From Tannerella forsythia (lineage in GTDB: Bacteria; Bacteroidota; Bacteroidia; Bacteroidales; Tannerellaceae): a stretch of 43,813 nt of DNA. Shown piece by piece: positions 35,995 to 43,813 of this stretch. Numbering within the stretch: the stretch's first letter is position 1; each line of letters opens with the position of its first letter. The notes under the pieces were generated by a model that was not told the DNA's origin, did no database searches, and saw only the letters and a list, made by a program, of their open reading frames with translations. The DNA lies in assembly GCF_003860135.1 (NCBI RefSeq), contig NZ_RQYN01000038.1:1-43813 (forward strand), given 5' to 3'. The position numbers and the translations under genes were made by a program.

Positions 35995-36352
35995 TAAATG
36001 CTGAGAAAATCCTCAAATACGGGCGCTTTTAGAGCAAACTATCGCGCGAGCTTTTAAAATCGTTGCTTTTTAGGGCTGACAGGTAGTGCGCGTTGTTAAA
36101 ATCGCCTCATTTCGGGGCAAACGGCCATGAAAATCCCGAAATGCGGCTCTTTTAATGCCCGACAAGCGATGTTAGCCCTAAAAAGCAGCTCTTTTGGGAG
36201 CAAACAAACGCGTTGGCCCCTAAAATTATCGCTTTTGAGGCTTGGCAAGCAGTGTTAGCTCTTAAAATCGTTGCTTTTCGGAGCGGACAATCACGTAAAC
36301 TCCCGAAAGCATCGCTTTTTATAATCGGCGCGTAATGTAAGCCCTTAAAAAA
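35995..36352 (+). repeat. degenerate 42-bp tandem stem-loop array
   Basis: Eight units begin at 36021, 36062, 36104, 36143, 36185, 36228, 36270 and 36311 with lengths 41, 42, 39, 42, 43, 42, 41 and 42, and a half-unit precedes them (about 35995-36020). A loose consensus is GCTTTT-GGGGC-AAACA, then about 12 bases, then GTTAGCCC-TAAAAT. The first and last parts pair within units, for example ATTTCGGG (36109-36116) with CCCGAAAT (36135-36142) and TTTCGG (36276-36281) with CCGAAA (36303-36308), while the sequence itself varies. No unique spacers and no coding frame are present. Confidence 0.75.
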
Positions 36353-36382
36353 ACCTTGAGCGGCAGAGAAAAAGAAATAACC

Positions 36383-36405
36383 GAACTTTGTTCAAAACAA
36401 AGTTC
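36383..36405 (+). promoter_or_regulatory. perfect 10-bp palindrome before DUF6261 gene
   Basis: GAACTTTGTT (36383-36392) pairs with AACAAAGTTC (36396-36405) around a CAA loop, followed by TTTAAAT. It ends 17 bases before the ATG. It could be an operator, an attenuator hairpin or a translation-blocking stem; its AT-rich composition is atypical for a terminator. Confidence 0.6.
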
Positions 36406-36422
36406 TTTAAATAGGATCGCTT

Positions 36423-37166
36423 ATGAAAAGAAAAAGATTCGCAGTAGCCGGAATGACTCGATTTACGAATGCCCGGCACGTCCATTTTCACATGCAGACG
36501 TATGAAATGATTGGACAGTATGGATTCGACAAGGTGAATGTACCGTTGACATTGTCGGACGAGTGGAAACGTTGTATCGTCCTTGAGACGGAACTCAACA
36601 ATCAAGCGCGCGCTCATGTCGATACGGCGCGCCTGATCCAAATTGATGCCGAGCGCGACAGTCTGACGACGTTCCTCTTCGGCGCCATCCGTAACGCGAC
36701 CTCCTCGCCGTTTGATACCCAGAAAGCCGCAGGCGAAGAATTAATGATCATCATCAGACCGTACAAAAATTTGCAGCGGCAGGCGCGTGACCGTCAGACG
36801 GCTCAGACGGAAGGGCTGATGCTCGACCTGAAGAAGCCTGAAAACGCGGCGCGCATCACGATCTTGGGGCTTGACAATACGGTGGAGCTTCTGGAGAAGT
36901 CGAACCGGAGATATCAGGAGATCAGAAGCGGACTGACGAGCCAGAAGGCGGCCGAAATGGTAGAGGGACTCTCAAGCGTTCGCCCGCAGACGGACGAGAT
37001 CTATCATGCGGTAACCGATCGGGTGTTTGCTTCGTACCTGCTTACGCCCGACGCGCAGCGCAAAGAAGAAATCGGAGCATTGATAGACCGGATCAATCTA
37101 TTCATCGCCGAACAAAAAGCGGCTTACAAGCAGAGTCAGGCGCAAAAGACGAAAGGCGACGAATAA
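36423..37166 (+). CDS. DUF6261-like hypothetical protein
   Basis: This 247-residue, highly charged, mostly helical cytoplasmic protein has no signal peptide, membrane helix or catalytic motif. It begins MKRKRFAVAGMTRFTNARHV and has the stretch NARHVHFHMQTYEMIGQYG, then heptad-like helices near 150-185 (ILGLDNTVELLEKSNRRYQE). It resembles the Bacteroidales family DUF6261, recognised from memory, with moderate certainty. The gene stands alone behind the tandem array and a palindrome, so the non-coding context is its most notable feature. Two hairpins follow: 37172-37196 and 37241-37274. Confidence 0.65.
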   Translation: MKRKRFAVAGMTRFTNARHVHFHMQTYEMIGQYGFDKVNVPLTLSDEWKRCIVLETELNNQARAHVDTARLIQIDAERDSLTTFLFGAIRNATSSPFDTQKAAGEELMIIIRPYKNLQRQARDRQTAQTEGLMLDLKKPENAARITILGLDNTVELLEKSNRRYQEIRSGLTSQKAAEMVEGLSSVRPQTDEIYHAVTDRVFASYLLTPDAQRKEEIGALIDRINLFIAEQKAAYKQSQAQKTKGDE

Positions 37167-37171
37167 CGAGA

Positions 37172-37196
37172 CGAAGAAGTACGGTACGCTTCTTCG
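37172..37196 (+). terminator. hairpin after DUF6261 gene
   Basis: CGAAGAAG (37172-37179) pairs with CTTCTTCG (37189-37196) around a 9-base loop, 6 bases after the stop. It lacks a T tract, so termination is only suggested. Confidence 0.4.
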
Positions 37197-37240
37197 GGAA
37201 GTAACCGATTGGCGAGGGTAGATGCTCTCGGAGTGTAAAA

Positions 37241-37274
37241 ATGGGCGAATTGCACGAAGTTGCAGTTCGCCCAT
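37241..37274. terminator. bidirectional terminator hairpin
   Basis: ATGGGCGAATTGCA (37241-37254) pairs with TGCAGTTCGCCCAT (37261-37274) with one G-T wobble. It sits between the converging DUF6261 gene and the lipoprotein gene ending at 37297. Confidence 0.65.
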
Positions 37275-37296
37275 GATGGTATCGGGTAGCCCGCGG

Positions 37297-37875
37297 CTAT
37301 TTGAGCACGAAAGTACGGAGAATTTCCCTGCCGACCGATTGCGCGGGGTTATCGCTCTCGATTACGTAGCTGAACGCAAGCATGTATGCTTTCCCGTTTT
37401 TTACCCAGATGTATAATTCGTTTTTGGTCGTGAACTTACCCGGAAAATCTTGGGTGTAGACAACCATTTGACAGTCGCGTCCGGCGCGTTGGATGCGCTT
37501 GCTCTCAATGATGTTTTCACGAAGCATCTTCAGGGCGGCCTTGACATACTGGTCGAGGTCGTATCCCGTACCTTTCAGACTTTCGGTGACGAGCGAGATG
37601 TTTTCGCGAAACTGATCGTCGGAGTCTGTTTGCGGAGAATAGATGAAAAACTCCGTTCCTTCCACATCGGTCTTCTGCATCCAGTCTTTCGGATAGCGGA
37701 TGGTGTAATCTTTTCGGTCGATGACTTTCCAGTCGGCGTATAAAGAACGTATCCCTTCGTCAGACAAGCTCGTCGAATCCTGCTCGGCGGCGTTCTTCTG
37801 CCCTGCCTGGCCCGTTTTTTGGTTGCAGGCCGTGATCATGCAGAGTGCACAGATCCATAAAAAGTACTTTTTCAT
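37297..37875 (-). CDS. small lipoprotein, PsbP/DcrB-like fold possible
   Basis: The 192-residue product has a signal peptide with lipobox ITAC (C17), a Gln/Asn-rich linker, then a domain starting DYTIRYPKDWMQKTD and continuing TEFFIYSPQ, ISLVTESL and CQMVVYTQDF. The KYxIxYPxxW opening recalls PsbP/DcrB-type lipoproteins, of unknown role in most bacteria. It shares strand and neighbourhood with the larger lipoprotein upstream, but a terminator-like hairpin separates them. Location is the outer or inner membrane facing the periplasm. Confidence 0.72.
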   Translation of the reverse strand: MKKYFLWICALCMITACNQKTGQAGQKNAAEQDSTSLSDEGIRSLYADWKVIDRKDYTIRYPKDWMQKTDVEGTEFFIYSPQTDSDDQFRENISLVTESLKGTGYDLDQYVKAALKMLRENIIESKRIQRAGRDCQMVVYTQDFPGKFTTKNELYIWVKNGKAYMLAFSYVIESDNPAQSVGREILRTFVLK

Positions 37876-37890
37876 ACGATTTGGAATAAT

Positions 37891-37931
37891 AAAGGGCGGT
37901 AAAATCCTTTTTCAAGATTTCGCCGCCCTTT
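37891..37931 (-). terminator. terminator of the TPR lipoprotein gene
   Basis: Arms AAAGGGCGGTAAAATC (37891-37906) and GATTTCGCCGCCCTTT (37916-37931) pair at 14 of 16 positions. On the minus strand the stem is followed by TATTATT. It lies 20 bases after the stop of the gene ending at 37951 and 16 before the ATG of the next lipoprotein. Confidence 0.7.
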
Positions 37932-37950
37932 GGGTATAAAAACAAAACGA

Positions 37951-39642
37951 TTATCGAATTACGTTGATAAAGGCCGAGTTCGTCGCGTATTTCGCGAATT
38001 CGAGATCGTTGGCTGCCTCCTTAGCCAGCGACTGTTTTTTACCGATCGCGGCTTTCAGATGATTAACCACGCCGTCCGCGTCGTTTGTGCGCGCGGCTAC
38101 GACGGCCTTCAAATAATCCGTTACGGCATCCGGGCGCGTCACTGCGTTGAGTGTCTGCGACGCCTTGCTGTAGTCCTTCGTCATGATCTGAGCCAAAGCG
38201 GCATTGTTCGTCTTTGCCGCGCCGAACGAGCTGACAGCCTTCGCGTAGTCGCCTTGTTCAAGATAAAGGATACCCAGTGCTTCGCCTAATTCGGCTACGT
38301 CCGAAGCTCCACCGATCAGTTGCTGAGCTTTTTCCTTATCTCCTCTCGTGAGGGCGATGAGACCGAGGTTGATGTTCGCTTCGCTGTTCGGTTTCACGCT
38401 GTTCGATTTGTTGAACATCTCTTCTGCCTTCTTCAGGTCGCCCGCGTAGAAGCGTTGCATCCCGATGTTGTTCCATGTACGATAATCGTCCGGGAACTGC
38501 TGACTGGCTTTCATGTAGATGGCTTCCTTGTCCGTGTCGTTGTCCGTCAGTGTAGCGGCATACAGCAGCTCTTCTACGTTGAGGGCTTTGGGATTCGTCT
38601 GAGCCAGACGGCTGATTTCTTCGTCCGACTTACCGATGATTTCGATATTGGCCGTCAGACGCGAGCGGCGCAGCTGCGGCAGAATCTCGTCGGCCAGCGA
38701 TTTGAATACGGACGAAATGTTCTTGATTTCGCGCTCACGTTCTTCCGGGTCTTTGTACATCGACAGTACGCGGAGCACCAAATCCTTGTCCTGCAAGTTC
38801 GATTTCGATACCAGTTCTTTGAAACCTTCCCAGTCCTGAGCCGTGTAATTCGCGTCGACGGGGATATCGATCTTCTGTTTTTTCAATTCCCCTTTCACGT
38901 AGCGTGTCGTGTTAGCCTCGCGCTTCTCGGCCAACGTTTCGTTCAGTTCCAAACCACCGTCGGGCGACGCGTAAGCGGATACTTCGACCGATACATTCTG
39001 GTTCGGAGCGTCATTGGCGCTCTTGATGCGGTTCTTCCAGTCGCTCAGCTCGTTTTTCTTCAACTCGTTGGAACGAAGTTCCGCTTGCTGAATCAGGAAC
39101 AGGATGTTCGCGTTGTAAGCCTCTTTAATGACACGTTGGAACTTGTCTGCTCCAACCGCCGGATTAGCCGTCGCGGCGTTGGCAAGCGCCGAAGTGGCTA
39201 CGACTCCGTCGGCGATCTTGATGTCCGGCAGACGCACGACCTTATTTTTAATCTTGGCATCGAACGTCAGATACAGCGCCGACTTTTTCATCTCCGGTTT
39301 GTATTTGAACGACGATTTCATGGTCACATTCCCTCCCGTGCCGTAGGGTATCGTCGGGTTATTGGCTCTTACCTTTTCTCCCTGATAGGTATAAGCCGTA
39401 CCCCAGGTCTCGCCCGTGGCATAGCGCAGTACCGGCGTGATTGTTACCACCGCGTTTTTGTTGAACCACTTAGCCGGATAGGCAATGTTGATGGTCACAG
39501 GTACCTGGCCACCTACTACCTCCAACGGCTGAGGATCAGCTTTGATATAATCGGTTGATAACGGCTTTAACTTCCCCGAACAGGAAGCCAGTGCAAAAAT
39601 TACGGCCATTGCAAGGAATGGCAGAAAAATCTTTTTGTTCAT
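37951..39642 (-). CDS. TPR lipoprotein with OmpA-like segment
   Basis: This 563-residue lipoprotein has a lipobox ASC (C21). The N-terminal part (30-150) is beta-rich and repeat-like. Residues about 218-250 (VEVSAYASPDGGLELN...LAEKREANTTRYV) match the peptidoglycan-binding OmpA/Pal core pattern, and about 370-480 has TPR helices (YRTWNNIGMQRFYAGDLKKA, ANINLGLIALTRGDKEKAQQ). It could link the outer membrane with peptidoglycan or secretion components. It is not PorE, which has a WD40-like and a C-terminal OmpA domain. The ATG at 39642 follows a TAGTTTTG -7 element (39727-39734, minus). The exact function is unknown. Confidence 0.8.
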   Translation of the reverse strand: MNKKIFLPFLAMAVIFALASCSGKLKPLSTDYIKADPQPLEVVGGQVPVTINIAYPAKWFNKNAVVTITPVLRYATGETWGTAYTYQGEKVRANNPTIPYGTGGNVTMKSSFKYKPEMKKSALYLTFDAKIKNKVVRLPDIKIADGVVATSALANAATANPAVGADKFQRVIKEAYNANILFLIQQAELRSNELKKNELSDWKNRIKSANDAPNQNVSVEVSAYASPDGGLELNETLAEKREANTTRYVKGELKKQKIDIPVDANYTAQDWEGFKELVSKSNLQDKDLVLRVLSMYKDPEEREREIKNISSVFKSLADEILPQLRRSRLTANIEIIGKSDEEISRLAQTNPKALNVEELLYAATLTDNDTDKEAIYMKASQQFPDDYRTWNNIGMQRFYAGDLKKAEEMFNKSNSVKPNSEANINLGLIALTRGDKEKAQQLIGGASDVAELGEALGILYLEQGDYAKAVSSFGAAKTNNAALAQIMTKDYSKASQTLNAVTRPDAVTDYLKAVVAARTNDADGVVNHLKAAIGKKQSLAKEAANDLEFAKYATNSAFINVIR

Positions 39643-39851
39643 GATGCGTGTTGTTTAATTTATATTTGTTTATATGTCTTCCAATAGCTTCGTCACGTCT
39701 TTCCCATGCGTCCTGAATACGGACTGCAAAACTAAGATAAATTCTCGGAATTCACATTCTTTAGATGCTCAAAAGTGCCGATTTAACACAAATTAAACCA
39801 GCTATTGACCCAACACCTGCTTAGCCCTCGATATCGTTACGAAGAATTGTG

Positions 39852-39859
39852 TAATTTTG
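39852..39859 (+). promoter_or_regulatory. -7 element for aroA, nearly leaderless
   Basis: TAATTTTG fits TAnnTTTG and ends 9 bases before the aroA ATG at 39869, implying an mRNA with a leader of only a few bases. Confidence 0.45.
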
Positions 39860-39868
39860 CGGTCGATT

Positions 39869-41104
39869 ATGGATGTAACAGTCAAAGCTCCCAACAATAA
39901 CATCTGTGCGGCTATCTCTTTGCCGGCTTCCAAAAGCATCAGCAATCGCGTGGCGATACTCAATGCTTTATCTCCCGCTCCGCAGCCGCTGTACAATCTC
40001 TCCGACAGTGACGATACGGCTGTGATGCTCGATGCGCTACGTACCGACTGCGAAACCGTAGACCTTCGAGCCGCCGGCACTGCCATGCGCTTCCTCACGG
40101 CCTACTTCGCTTCCCGACCCGGCCGGCGGACGCTCACCGGAACGGATCGAATGCGTAACCGACCTATCCGCGTGCTGGTCGATGCCCTGCGTATGCTCGG
40201 CGCGAAGATCGATTATCTGGAAAAAGAGGGCTATCCGCCGCTGAGGATTACCGGCAGAGACTTAAACGGAGGAGAAGTAACCCTCGACGGAGGTGTCAGC
40301 TCTCAATACGTCTCCGCCCTGCTGATGATAGCTCCCGCCACGACGCGCGGAATACGTCTGCACCTGACGGGCACCCTGATCTCCGAACCGTATCTCCGCT
40401 TGACGGTCGCGCTCATGCGACAATTCGGTGTCGCCGTCGAAGAAGAAGGGCAGACCTTTACCGTCCGTCCGCAGACGGTTCGTCCCATACCGTTTACGGT
40501 CGAATCCGACTGGAGCGCCGCCTCCTACTGGTACGAAATAGCGGCCCTGTCGCAGACGCCGGTCGAGATCGAGCTGATAGGGTTGCTCCCCGACAGTTTG
40601 CAGGGCGATTCGGCCATCGCGTTGCTCTTCCGGTCGTTCGGCGTACACACCGACTTTACCTCCGAAGAGCGTGTCAGGCTTACTCGACGAGCCGTCTCCC
40701 TGCCGAGCCGCTTCGATTATGATTGCGTACGTATCCCCGATATGGCTCAAACGCTCGCCGTGACTTGCGCCATACTGCGTATACCTTTCCGGTTGAGTGG
40801 ATTACAGAGTTTGAGGATCAAAGAGACCGACCGGTTGAAAGCGTTACAGACGGAACTGGGCAAACTCGGTGTCGTGCTCACAGAACATGACGGGAAGATC
40901 CTTGAATGGGATGGCAGCCGGTGCCAAGCCGAGCCGGAACCGGTCATCGCCACTTACGACGACCATCGGATGGCGATGGCCTTTGCTCCGGTCGCGTTGT
41001 GCCGCGAAGAAGGGATTCGGATCGCGAACCCCGAAGTCGTGTCGAAAAGCTATCCCCGCTTTTGGGACGATCTTCAGACCGCGGGATTTCAAATAACCTC
41101 TTAA
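39869..41104 (+). CDS. aroA: EPSP synthase (3-phosphoshikimate 1-carboxyvinyltransferase)
   Basis: This 411-residue shikimate-pathway enzyme joins PEP and shikimate-3-phosphate. K22, S23 and R27 in LPASKSISNR bind shikimate-3-phosphate; AAGTAMRFL (68-76) is the PEP/glyphosate-site region, and SSQYVSALLMIAP, SDWSAASYW, and RIKETDRL with its lysine and arginine complete the active site. The sequence is somewhat short of the usual 420-430, but no motif is missing. I use the ATG at 39869; the TTG at 39857 lies inside the -7 element. Confidence 0.94.
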   Translation: MDVTVKAPNNNICAAISLPASKSISNRVAILNALSPAPQPLYNLSDSDDTAVMLDALRTDCETVDLRAAGTAMRFLTAYFASRPGRRTLTGTDRMRNRPIRVLVDALRMLGAKIDYLEKEGYPPLRITGRDLNGGEVTLDGGVSSQYVSALLMIAPATTRGIRLHLTGTLISEPYLRLTVALMRQFGVAVEEEGQTFTVRPQTVRPIPFTVESDWSAASYWYEIAALSQTPVEIELIGLLPDSLQGDSAIALLFRSFGVHTDFTSEERVRLTRRAVSLPSRFDYDCVRIPDMAQTLAVTCAILRIPFRLSGLQSLRIKETDRLKALQTELGKLGVVLTEHDGKILEWDGSRCQAEPEPVIATYDDHRMAMAFAPVALCREEGIRIANPEVVSKSYPRFWDDLQTAGFQITS

Positions 41105-41126
41105 CCGGATAGATAAAATAAATGAA

Positions 41127-41567
41127 ATGGTGATTATGTGGTATATTCTGTTAAGTATCGTCGTGCTGGGATTGGTTGCCGCAGGACTGGGACGATGGGA
41201 AAAATATATGCGACGTCGCAGGTATGAGCGCGGCGAGATTGAGAGCCTTGACGAGGATGAGCCGTCGGCCGATGCCGCTGCCTCCTCAGGATGTTGCGGG
41301 CAGCATGAGCTGTGTGAACGGGACAGCTTGCTGGCGGCTGTCAGCCGGGCTGTCGAGTATTATGACGATGAAGAGCTGGATGCCTATCGCGGTACACCGT
41401 CGGACGCATACTCCGATAACGCTGTCGAAGAGTTTCGCGAAGTCCTCTACACATTGTGTGAAGAGGAGGTCGCCGGCTGGGTACGCAGCCTTCAGTTGCG
41501 CGGCATCTTCCTCCCCGACGCGGTCAAAGACGAAACCTTCCTGATCGTAGGCGAACGAAGAAAATAA
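41127..41567 (+). CDS. small cysteine-containing membrane-anchored protein
   Basis: The 146-residue product starts with one membrane helix (about 4-22, MWYILLSIVVLGLVAAGLG), then a basic patch RRRRY, an acidic linker with cysteines SGCCGQHELC (about 54-63), and a soluble domain rich in D/E and Y (DDEELDAYRGTPSDAYSDNA). The C-terminus ends FLIVGERRK. No family is recognised. It follows aroA by 22 bases and is probably co-transcribed with it. The CCGxxxxC group could bind a metal or form disulfides; the start could also be 41136. Confidence 0.6.
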   Translation: MVIMWYILLSIVVLGLVAAGLGRWEKYMRRRRYERGEIESLDEDEPSADAAASSGCCGQHELCERDSLLAAVSRAVEYYDDEELDAYRGTPSDAYSDNAVEEFREVLYTLCEEEVAGWVRSLQLRGIFLPDAVKDETFLIVGERRK

Positions 41568-41696
41568 CATAAGGCCAACCTCCGAAAGAGCGGCTATCTG
41601 CCAGACGAATACGGCAAAATCAATCTGCGACTTCAAAAACAAATCAGAAATAGAGAAAAATTTCTTTAATTGAATCGTCTATTCCGAAAAATATCG

Positions 41697-41704
41697 TATT
41701 TTTG
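41697..41704 (+). promoter_or_regulatory. -7 element for pckA
   Basis: TATTTTTG fits TAnnTTTG, giving a leader of about 118 bases before the pckA ATG. Confidence 0.5.
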
Positions 41705-41740
41705 TAACCTGAATAAGGAAAAGGTTATCATTCCCGACAA

Positions 41741-41790
41741 AGAACAAAGCAAAGAGACAAAATAAAACGCAGAACAAAGAGACAAAGAAC
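41741..41790 (+). repeat. A-rich direct repeats in the pckA leader
   Basis: AGAACAAAG occurs at 41741 and 41771, and CAAAGAGACAAA at 41750 and 41775, within the untranslated leader. They could be slippage products or affect translation; nothing further can be read. Confidence 0.4.
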
Positions 41791-41828
41791 ATTATATAAT
41801 ATTTAATCAATTAATTCTTAAACGCAAC

Positions 41829-43421
41829 ATGGCAAATTTAGATTTAAGCAAGTACGGCATCAAGGGCAATTTCGAAATTGTACACAATCCGTCGTACGAA
41901 GTATTGTATCAGGATGAGATGAATCCGGCCAACGAAGGATTCGAAAAGGCAAAACTCACCAAAAGCGGCGCCACCGCTGTTTACACCGGTAAATTCACCG
42001 GCCGTTCGCCTAAAGACAAATATTTTGTAAAAGACGACGTTACCAAAGATACCCTCTGGTGGGACGGCACCATCAACCGTCCGTGTACGAAGGAAGCGTT
42101 CAATTACTGCAAAAGCCGCGTGGTTGAACAGCTCTCGAAAGCGAAAAAACTCTACGTGGTGGATACCTTCTGCGGAACGAACGAAGACACCCGCATGAAA
42201 GTGCGTTTTATCGTTGAAGTAGCTTGGCAGGCTCACTTCGTAACCAACATGTTCATCCGTCCTTCGCACTACGAGCTGGCGCACTACGGCGAACCCGATT
42301 TCGTTTGCTTGAACGGTTCCAAAACTACCAACGATAAATGGCAGGAGCACGGACTGAACTCCGAAAACTTCACCCTCTTCGACCTGACCGAAAAGATGCA
42401 GGTGATCGGCGGTACCTGGTACGGCGGCGAAATGAAGAAAGGTATCTTCTCGCTGATGAACTACTACCTGCCGCTGCGCGGCATCGCTTCGATGCACTGC
42501 TCGGCAAACGTGGGCAAGGAGGGCGACGTAGCCGTATTCTTCGGACTCTCCGGAACGGGTAAAACCACCCTCTCGGCCGACCCGAAACGCTACCTCATCG
42601 GCGACGACGAGCACGGCTGGGACGACCACGGCGTGTTCAACTACGAAGGCGGTTGCTACGCGAAGGTGATCAACCTGAGCGAAGAAAATGAACCGGACAT
42701 CTGGCGCGCTATCCGTCGCGACGCACTGCTCGAAAACGTAACGGTCGACGACCAGGGCAACATCGACTACGCCGACGGCTCGACTACCGAAAATACCCGT
42801 GTGTCCTACCCCATCTACCACATCAACAAGATCGTGTTGCCTTCGCGTGCCGGACATGCCGACAAGATCATCTACCTCTCGGCCGACGCCTTCGGCGTAT
42901 TGCCTCCGGTATCGATCCTCGACGACAATCAGGCACAGTATCACTTCCTCTGCGGATTCACCTCGAAGCTGGCCGGAACCGAGCGCGGCATCACCGAACC
43001 GCAACCTTCCTTCTCGCCCGCCTTCGGCGAAGCTTTCCTCACGCTTCACCCCACGATGTACGCCAAACGTCTGGTGGAAAAGATGAACAAGCACAACGCC
43101 AAAGCATACCTGGTGAACACGGGATGGAACGGTACCGGAAAACGGATTTCGCTGAAGGATACCCGCGCCATCATCGACGCCATCATCGACGGTTCGATCG
43201 AGAAAGCGGAAAAGAAACACATTCCGATTATGAACCTCACCATTCCGGCCAAACTGGAAAAGGTATCCGACATCCTCGACCCGCGCACGACCTATGCCGA
43301 CGCCGCCGAGTGGGAAGCCAAAGCCAAGAAACTGGCCGCGATGTACATCAAGAACTTCGAGCAGTACTGCGACAACGATGCCGCCAAGGCATTGATCCCT
43401 TCGGGACCGCAACTGGACTAA
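41829..43421 (+). CDS. pckA: ATP-dependent phosphoenolpyruvate carboxykinase
   Basis: This 530-residue enzyme interconverts PEP + CO2 + ADP and oxaloacetate + ATP. The nucleotide loop GLSGTGKTT is at 239-247, preceded by the PEPCK kinase-1 motif area and followed by GDDEHGWDD (metal-binding aspartates). In anaerobic Bacteroidales it usually runs in the carboxylating direction, feeding oxaloacetate to the succinate and propionate path encoded at 11.7-16.2 kb. Length is normal. Expression ends at the strong terminator at 43453-43487. Confidence 0.96.
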   Translation: MANLDLSKYGIKGNFEIVHNPSYEVLYQDEMNPANEGFEKAKLTKSGATAVYTGKFTGRSPKDKYFVKDDVTKDTLWWDGTINRPCTKEAFNYCKSRVVEQLSKAKKLYVVDTFCGTNEDTRMKVRFIVEVAWQAHFVTNMFIRPSHYELAHYGEPDFVCLNGSKTTNDKWQEHGLNSENFTLFDLTEKMQVIGGTWYGGEMKKGIFSLMNYYLPLRGIASMHCSANVGKEGDVAVFFGLSGTGKTTLSADPKRYLIGDDEHGWDDHGVFNYEGGCYAKVINLSEENEPDIWRAIRRDALLENVTVDDQGNIDYADGSTTENTRVSYPIYHINKIVLPSRAGHADKIIYLSADAFGVLPPVSILDDNQAQYHFLCGFTSKLAGTERGITEPQPSFSPAFGEAFLTLHPTMYAKRLVEKMNKHNAKAYLVNTGWNGTGKRISLKDTRAIIDAIIDGSIEKAEKKHIPIMNLTIPAKLEKVSDILDPRTTYADAAEWEAKAKKLAAMYIKNFEQYCDNDAAKALIPSGPQLD

Positions 43422-43452
43422 TTCGTCCGTCTGCCTGAAGGAGTATAAAAAG

Positions 43453-43487
43453 AGGGTGTTCTTGCAAAAGAGCACCCTTTCTTTTTA
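43453..43487 (+). terminator. pckA rho-independent terminator
   Basis: AGGGTGTTCTT (43453-43463) pairs with AAGAGCACCCT (43468-43478) around a GCAA tetraloop with one G-T pair, followed by TTTCTTTTT. This is the clearest intrinsic terminator in the window. Confidence 0.85.
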
Positions 43488-43813
43488 GCGGTCGGCAGTC
43501 GGATTGCGGCATTCGTGATTCGTCCGTTGTAACTCGTTATTTTATAATCACAAGGGACACAAACGATACACGAGAAACACAAGTTAGTTTTTCAGACGTT
43601 TAGTTGTTCGAATGTTTTTCGTTTAAACATTCAAACCTGCCTACATTCTACAGTAATCTCCGGTCAAATAAAAAAGGGCAAGCCTGTCCTGACTTCGTCA
43701 TCGTGTCACCCAAAAATTCTCATCAAATAATTTAGCGATTTTTTTTGTGCCTGTTCATGATCATAGTTTTCCTAATGGTCTTCTTATTCTTTGGTAATCG
43801 CACCTCTATTGTT
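43488..43813. other. non-coding right end
   Basis: The last 326 bases hold a CACAAG-rich stretch (43550-43585, ATCACAAGGGACACAAACG and similar) resembling the dispersed CACAAGT element, then AT-rich sequence. On the minus strand a frame of 27 codons runs off the window edge and stops at 43732-43734 (it ends MNRHKKNR). It may be the 3' end of a gene, but it is too short to support. I see nothing else. Confidence 0.4.

Noticed and set aside
35995-36352. CRISPR array or a coding repeat protein
   Set aside because: Neighbouring units are contiguous with no conserved repeat/spacer pattern, and stops occur in all frames.
38320-39558. 412-codon open frame antisense to the TPR lipoprotein gene
   Set aside because: Shadow frame; composition is arginine- and valine-rich without recognisable domains.
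41844-43475. 543-codon open frame antisense to pckA
   Set aside because: Shadow of a strongly conserved gene; the translated sequence has no family features.
1-43813. tRNA or rRNA genes
   Set aside because: I looked for cloverleaf and TTCRANYC-like signals and found none, but this was by eye only.
43732-43813. Partial gene at the right edge
   Set aside because: Only 27 codons on the minus strand are visible; chance cannot be excluded, so it is only mentioned.

Overview
The window reads as chromosomal DNA of a Bacteroidota bacterium of the order Bacteroidales, probably close to the Tannerella/Porphyromonas group. Supporting signs are the Bacteroidota-type -7 promoter element (TAnnTTTG, mostly TACCTTTG or TATCTTTG) in front of many genes, a PorX-type regulator of the type IX secretion system, a PorR/WbpE-like aminotransferase, the methylmalonyl-CoA decarboxylase cluster of succinate/propionate fermenters, ATP-dependent PEP carboxykinase, and DUF4252, DUF6261 and DUF3109 proteins. 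The species is inferred, not proven.

Layout. 1-4.2 kb (+): mnmD, msrAB, and a radical SAM/TIGR03915-type pair of putative DNA-metabolism genes, closed by a 14-bp perfect hairpin. 4.2-8.1 kb (-): a three-gene envelope operon (UPF0316 membrane protein, small lipoprotein with a possible TIM-barrel domain, large exported helical-repeat protein). 8.3-10.3 kb (+): a lolD-like ABC ATPase overlapping a sodium-dependent transporter, then a tandem array of 42-bp palindromic repeats. 10.7-16.2 kb (+): pyrH, then the propionate cluster: epimerase, carboxyltransferase, a lamin-tail/OadG fusion, biotin carrier and the Na+-pumping beta subunit. 16.2-17.2 kb is a gene-free kilobase holding the 3' end of a degenerate group II intron and several dispersed repeats. 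17.2-19.4 kb (+): gpmI and a DUF3109 gene, flanked by direct copies of a mosaic repeat. 19.7-25.5 kb (-): the overlapping operon mutS, SMP-30 lipoprotein, rnr. 25.9-30.7 kb (+): a sirtuin, an ECF sigma module (DUF4252 lipoprotein, sigma factor, putative anti-sigma factor, second DUF4252 protein), porX and tsaE. 30.7-35.7 kb (-): a PorR/WbpE-like aminotransferase behind metG, and a DEAD-box helicase. 35.8-37.2 kb (+): an array of eight or more degenerate 42-bp stem-loop units leading to a DUF6261 gene. 37.3-39.6 kb (-): two lipoproteins. 39.9-43.4 kb (+): aroA, a small membrane protein and pckA.

How the genes fit together. PckA fixes CO2 into oxaloacetate, feeding succinate formation. The epimerase/decarboxylase cluster then converts methylmalonyl-CoA to propionyl-CoA while pumping Na+, and the sodium symporter could use that gradient. 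PorX (secretion control) and the PorR-like enzyme (sugar for the anchoring polysaccharide in P. gingivalis) are convergent neighbours, and an ECF sigma operon runs directly into porX, so this stretch may be a surface-export control region. The most unusual material is non-coding: the two 42-bp arrays, the intron remnant and the dispersed repeat mosaics.
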